NCBI GenBank assembly: GCA_022574795.1
Contig: JACZRJ010000015.1
Location: forward strand, 1 to 8,400
Origin: Patescibacteria group bacterium
GTDB taxonomy: Bacteria > Patescibacteriota > Andersenbacteria > UBA10190
Reading direction: 5' to 3'
DNA length: 8,400 bases
Positions 6,141 through 8,400 of the stretch are shown piece by piece. Both the position numbers and the translations under genes were made by a program. The notes beneath the pieces were generated by a model, which ran no database searches, was not told where the DNA came from, and was given only the letters and a program-made list of their open reading frames with translations. The stretch's first letter is position 1, and the number at the start of each line of letters is the position of its first letter.

Positions 6141-6986
6141 CTACTGTAATAATTTTTGGAGCTGCTGCCAGCCCTTATCGTCAACGCCAAACCGGCCAAA
6201 ATCAAAATCATCATACCGCCCATAGCCATGCCAATCAGAACCACCGGTCAACAACAAGCCACTATGATTTAACAAACTCTTCAGCTGCCGAACCAATGAG
6301 GCGCTATGAAAGGGATGATACACCTCAACGCCATCAAGACCACTCGCCCTCATTACCTTCAGCAAGTCAGTAAAATCCTCCCAGCTATGGTCCCGGGCCA
6401 CCGTACCCGGATGAGCCAATACCGCCACCCCACCTGACGCGTGAATAAGATCAATAGCTGCACCAGGAGATAGTGCCCACTCGCCATACGGCACCGAACA
6501 AGGTCCACCGGTAACAGTCAACGACCGCGCCTCCCGAACCGACAAGCCATACACTTCTGTTAATAACGTTGCCACGTCGTAGGAAAGATAGCAGGGTGCT
6601 TCCTGAGCGGAGCGCTTGGCCACAACCTGCTCAAACCTAATATCTCCATACCCCGCCCGCTGACACAATTTCAAAATCTCCTGCGCTCGCGCCTCGCTAC
6701 CCTGGCGAGTCGTGGCCAGACCATCACTGAGCACCTGACGATCGAAAGACCTAGCATATCCCAGGACATGAACATCCAGGTGCTCATGAAGCGCACTTAC
6801 TTCAACGCCTTCAACAAAAGCTAGGTTATGGTCAGCAGCACTCAGCGCCGCTTCAGCCAAGCCCCAACTACCGTTGTGATCTGTCAGCGCTATTCCAGCC
6901 AACCCACGCTCGGTCGCTTCAGCCAACAATTTGTCTGGCTGCCAGTCACCATCAGAATATGTTGAGTGTAGGTGTAGGTCGTACAT
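6141..6986 (-). CDS. PHP-domain metal-dependent phosphoesterase (TrpH/YciV-like)
   Basis: A 281-residue PHP-fold hydrolase. The metal-binding residues are all visible: H5/H7 in DLHLHSTYSDG, D36/H37 in ALTDHNG, E62 in EGVEVSA, H73 in VHVLGY, H192 in LAHPG, and D251/H253 in GSDWHG. This arrangement and length match the TrpH/YciV group; its known members act as 3',5'-nucleotide bisphosphate phosphatase and 5'-3' exonuclease on short RNA. The region between H73 and H192 holds a helical insertion, as in that group. The start at 6986 gives the usual N-terminus right before DLHLH. It begins 8 bp after the RibL-like gene, so co-transcription is likely. Substrate here is inferred from family only. Confidence 0.9.
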   Translation of the reverse strand: MYDLHLHSTYSDGDWQPDKLLAEATERGLAGIALTDHNGSWGLAEAALSAADHNLAFVEGVEVSALHEHLDVHVLGYARSFDRQVLSDGLATTRQGSEARAQEILKLCQRAGYGDIRFEQVVAKRSAQEAPCYLSYDVATLLTEVYGLSVREARSLTVTGGPCSVPYGEWALSPGAAIDLIHASGGVAVLAHPGTVARDHSWEDFTDLLKVMRASGLDGVEVYHPFHSASLVRQLKSLLNHSGLLLTGGSDWHGYGRYDDFDFGRFGVDDKGWQQLQKLLQ

Positions 6987-6994
6987 AGTAACGC

Positions 6995-7420
6995 TTAAAC
7001 CTCGGTTGCTCCCTTCCCCCCAGACGAGGAAGATTTGAAACGGTCCGGCTCAAAAGGTTTAAGGCGAACTATGGTCACATCTGCCTTACCGACTGAAGCC
7101 AACAGCCGGCGCACAGCTACCTCACCAGGCGGCTGATCGTAACCCAGCGCCAGCACATCAAAGTCTGTTTCACTCAGTCGCCGATACGAGGTTGGCTCAT
7201 CGTCCCCCAGCAACACCTGGTCTACCTCAGCTATTTCTTGCACAGTAGTTAAGCGCTCATCTTGCGGCTGACGCGGCTGACGCTGTTTCTCTGCTCGGAT
7301 TGTTTCGTCACTCGCTACCACCACGATTAGCCGATCTCCTAAAGCCTTAGCCTGTCTAAAGAAATCGCGATGGCCTTGATGCAATAGATCGAAGGAACCA
7401 AACACCAGCACCGTCTTCAT
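6995..7420 (-). CDS. RibL-like nucleotidyltransferase (FAD synthetase / cytidylyltransferase superfamily)
   Basis: A 141-residue enzyme of the HxGH nucleotidyltransferase superfamily, which transfers AMP or CMP to a phosphorylated substrate. It has GSFDLLHQGH with H14 and H17, LIVVVASDET at 31-40, a PQDERL segment at 52-57, LLGDDEP at 70-76, and LALGYDQ at 90-96, followed late by RFKSSS (127-132). The pattern is closest, by eye, to archaeal-type FAD synthetase RibL, whose end carries a similar KSS; glycerol-3-phosphate cytidylyltransferase (TagD) is the main alternative. The chain ends soon after KSS with a Ser/Gly-rich tail instead of the usual short helix. ATG 7420 is chosen because the first strand MKTVLVFG begins there; a start at 7531 would run 80 bp into the neighbouring gene in another frame and add a basic, unlike stretch. 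Confidence 0.8.
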   Translation of the reverse strand: MKTVLVFGSFDLLHQGHRDFFRQAKALGDRLIVVVASDETIRAEKQRQPRQPQDERLTTVQEIAEVDQVLLGDDEPTSYRRLSETDFDVLALGYDQPPGEVAVRRLLASVGKADVTIVRLKPFEPDRFKSSSSGGKGATEV

Positions 7421-7451
7421 ATCACAGGTATCTTCTTTAGGTGTGACAATC

Positions 7452-7775
7452 TTAGTCAGCAACAAACGCGCCAGCCTCCACTCGTATCCCTTTCTGCCCT
7501 TGCTCCTGCTTCTCATCCAGCCATTGCTCAACTTCTGTTAAGGCCCCCTGATTGAGAGATTGAGATATTGCCGTCCCCTCAGGCGCCTGCGCCGGAGCCA
7601 TCAGCAACAAGGTCACCATCAAATACAAAGCTACCACTGAGAAGACTACTACTAACGCCAGGTCAAAAGCAGTTCGATGTCTAAGCAGCAATTCCCCGGG
7701 TAAGTTCCACCACCACTGGCGAATATTTAACCACCAACGCTTAGCAATTTCCGCACTTGAAGTTTTTTCCTTCAT
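7452..7775 (-). CDS. Small single-pass membrane protein next to the PilO-like gene
   Basis: A 107-residue protein I cannot assign. The N-terminal ~35 residues are soluble and tryptophan-rich (W14, W15, W21-W23) and basic, followed by one membrane segment at about 37-60 (FDLALVVVFSVVALYLMVTL) and a ~45-residue polar part with an amphipathic helix (ALTEVEQWLDEKQEQ). The positive-inside rule puts the N-terminus in the cytoplasm and the tail outside. Its ATG overlaps the TGA of the upstream PilO-like gene as ATGA, showing coupled translation. Position and topology suggest a minor pilus-assembly component, comparable in layout to PilN or PilP, but no motif proves that. Confidence 0.65.
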   Translation of the reverse strand: MKEKTSSAEIAKRWWLNIRQWWWNLPGELLLRHRTAFDLALVVVFSVVALYLMVTLLLMAPAQAPEGTAISQSLNQGALTEVEQWLDEKQEQGQKGIRVEAGAFVAD

Positions 7776-8400
7776 GGCTCTTTTAGTACTAATAGTACGC
7801 TCGCCTCCAGCAAACCAGTGCTAGCTGGAACCGGGATAATTGCTTGCCCGGACGGAAGTCCAGCTGGAGCCACTGGCACAATACCAGGCACGGCCGTGTT
7901 AGACGATTTAATGGTCCAAGACGGTACGGCCAAAAGCCACGGCGCATGCTCGACGGCGTGTAAAAATTGCACGAGTTTCTCCGGCGCACCAACGGCAATC
8001 AATTTGATCTCCGCCTCAACAAATGAACCCGGAACTCTCTCCTGCGGCGGCACCGTGGTCTCGTCGACAACCTCCGTTATCGTTGGAATCTGAAGCGCCA
8101 CCACGGCGTCAGTCGCTAGACCCTCCAGGGTGCTCACCACCACACCCACTTCAGCCCGGGTGACTATTAAATCATCGAGACGCTGGATACGCTCTTGAGA
8201 ATTTCGCAACTCATTGAGTTTGGCCAACTCGTCGAATCGCGCCTCTTTCCCTCGAGGCGAGCCCGATCGACGGCCGGCCGAGTTCACCAGCAACTCGGCG
8301 ACCTCCTCCGCCTCGCCGATCTCGCACAGCGTGGAGAGACGCTCGGCCGAAACCCCAATCACCAACACCCGCCGACCAACCCGCACCAGAGCCAAACTCT
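7772..8400 (-). CDS. Partial protein: FliO-like segment followed by PilO-like domain
   Basis: The 5' end lies beyond 8400. The visible 208 residues run in one frame. The first ~35 (8398-8291), SLALVRVGRRVLVIGVSAER and onward, look like the core of a FliO/MopB domain. After a short Arg/Gly/Ser linker, residues encoded at about 8242-8120 (FDELAKLNELRNSQERIQRL) form a coiled coil, followed by TITEVVDETTVPP and then FVEAEIKLIAVGAPEKLVQF (8023-7964), the ferredoxin-like core of PilO-type inner-membrane pilus proteins. A Pro/Ala-rich loop (7891-7823) precedes the last strand LEASVLLVLKEP. Normal PilO has a membrane helix right before the coiled coil; none is visible here. A true fusion, a different family, or an assembly join are all possible. 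Similarities are by eye. Confidence 0.6.
   Translation of the reverse strand, partial: SLALVRVGRRVLVIGVSAERLSTLCEIGEAEEVAELLVNSAGRRSGSPRGKEARFDELAKLNELRNSQERIQRLDDLIVTRAEVGVVVSTLEGLATDAVVALQIPTITEVVDETTVPPQERVPGSFVEAEIKLIAVGAPEKLVQFLHAVEHAPWLLAVPSWTIKSSNTAVPGIVPVAPAGLPSGQAIIPVPASTGLLEASVLLVLKEP

Noticed and set aside
7421..7531. Longer N-terminus for the RibL-like enzyme
   Set aside because: It would overlap the preceding gene in another frame, is unusually basic, and the catalytic domain's first strand begins at the ATG at 7420.
7818..8093. Plus-strand open frame of 91 codons opposite the PilO-like gene
   Set aside because: Low-complexity Gly/Ala/Thr/Ser composition and full overlap with a better-supported minus-strand gene mark it as a shadow.
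1..8400. CRISPR arrays, tRNA or rRNA genes, insertion sequences, phage genes
   Set aside because: I read for regular repeats, cloverleaf-like segments, conserved rRNA stretches and transposase or integrase motifs and found none.

Overview
The window reads as a piece of a small-genome bacterial chromosome with moderate GC and tightly packed genes, using the standard bacterial code (TGA and TAG both act as stops). The best overall guess is a Candidate Phyla Radiation / Patescibacteria member. This is inference from the infC-rpmI-rplT cluster, a ribbon-helix-helix domain fused to a sugar nucleotidyltransferase, a PilO-like gene beside small unknown membrane proteins, a RibL-like nucleotidyltransferase, and the general lack of Shine-Dalgarno (SD) sequences. 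No 16S rRNA, tRNA, CRISPR array, transposase or phage gene is visible.

Layout. (1) 27-2210, plus strand: infC (IF3), rpmI (L35), rplT (L20), then UDP-glucuronate decarboxylase 35 bp downstream, probably in the same transcript. (2) 2211-2358: gene-free stretch with GC-rich hairpins between convergent genes. (3) 2359-3665, minus strand: a PrsW-type intramembrane metalloprotease overlapping by ATGA a small single-pass membrane protein with a predicted beta-sandwich tail. (4) 3666-3800: divergent regulatory region with repeated GTATGAT words. (5) 3801-4649, plus strand: the ribbon-helix-helix/nucleotidyltransferase fusion. (6) 4650-5046: a 58-residue charged protein with its own candidate promoter box, a good SD and a strong intrinsic terminator. 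(7) 5138-8400, minus strand: an apparent operon that runs, in transcription order, from a partial FliO-like/PilO-like protein (cut by the window edge) through a small membrane protein, a RibL-like nucleotidyltransferase and a PHP phosphoesterase to a ROK sugar kinase.

How the genes fit together. The first cluster supplies translation proteins. UDP-glucuronate decarboxylase and the sugar nucleotidyltransferase point to nucleotide-sugar synthesis for surface glycans, and the ROK kinase could supply sugar phosphates. The PrsW pair and the PilO-like pair are envelope functions. No single new system is proven. The most distinctive items are the DNA-binding/nucleotidyltransferase fusion with repeated candidate operators around it, and the FliO-like segment that runs in frame into a PilO-like domain.
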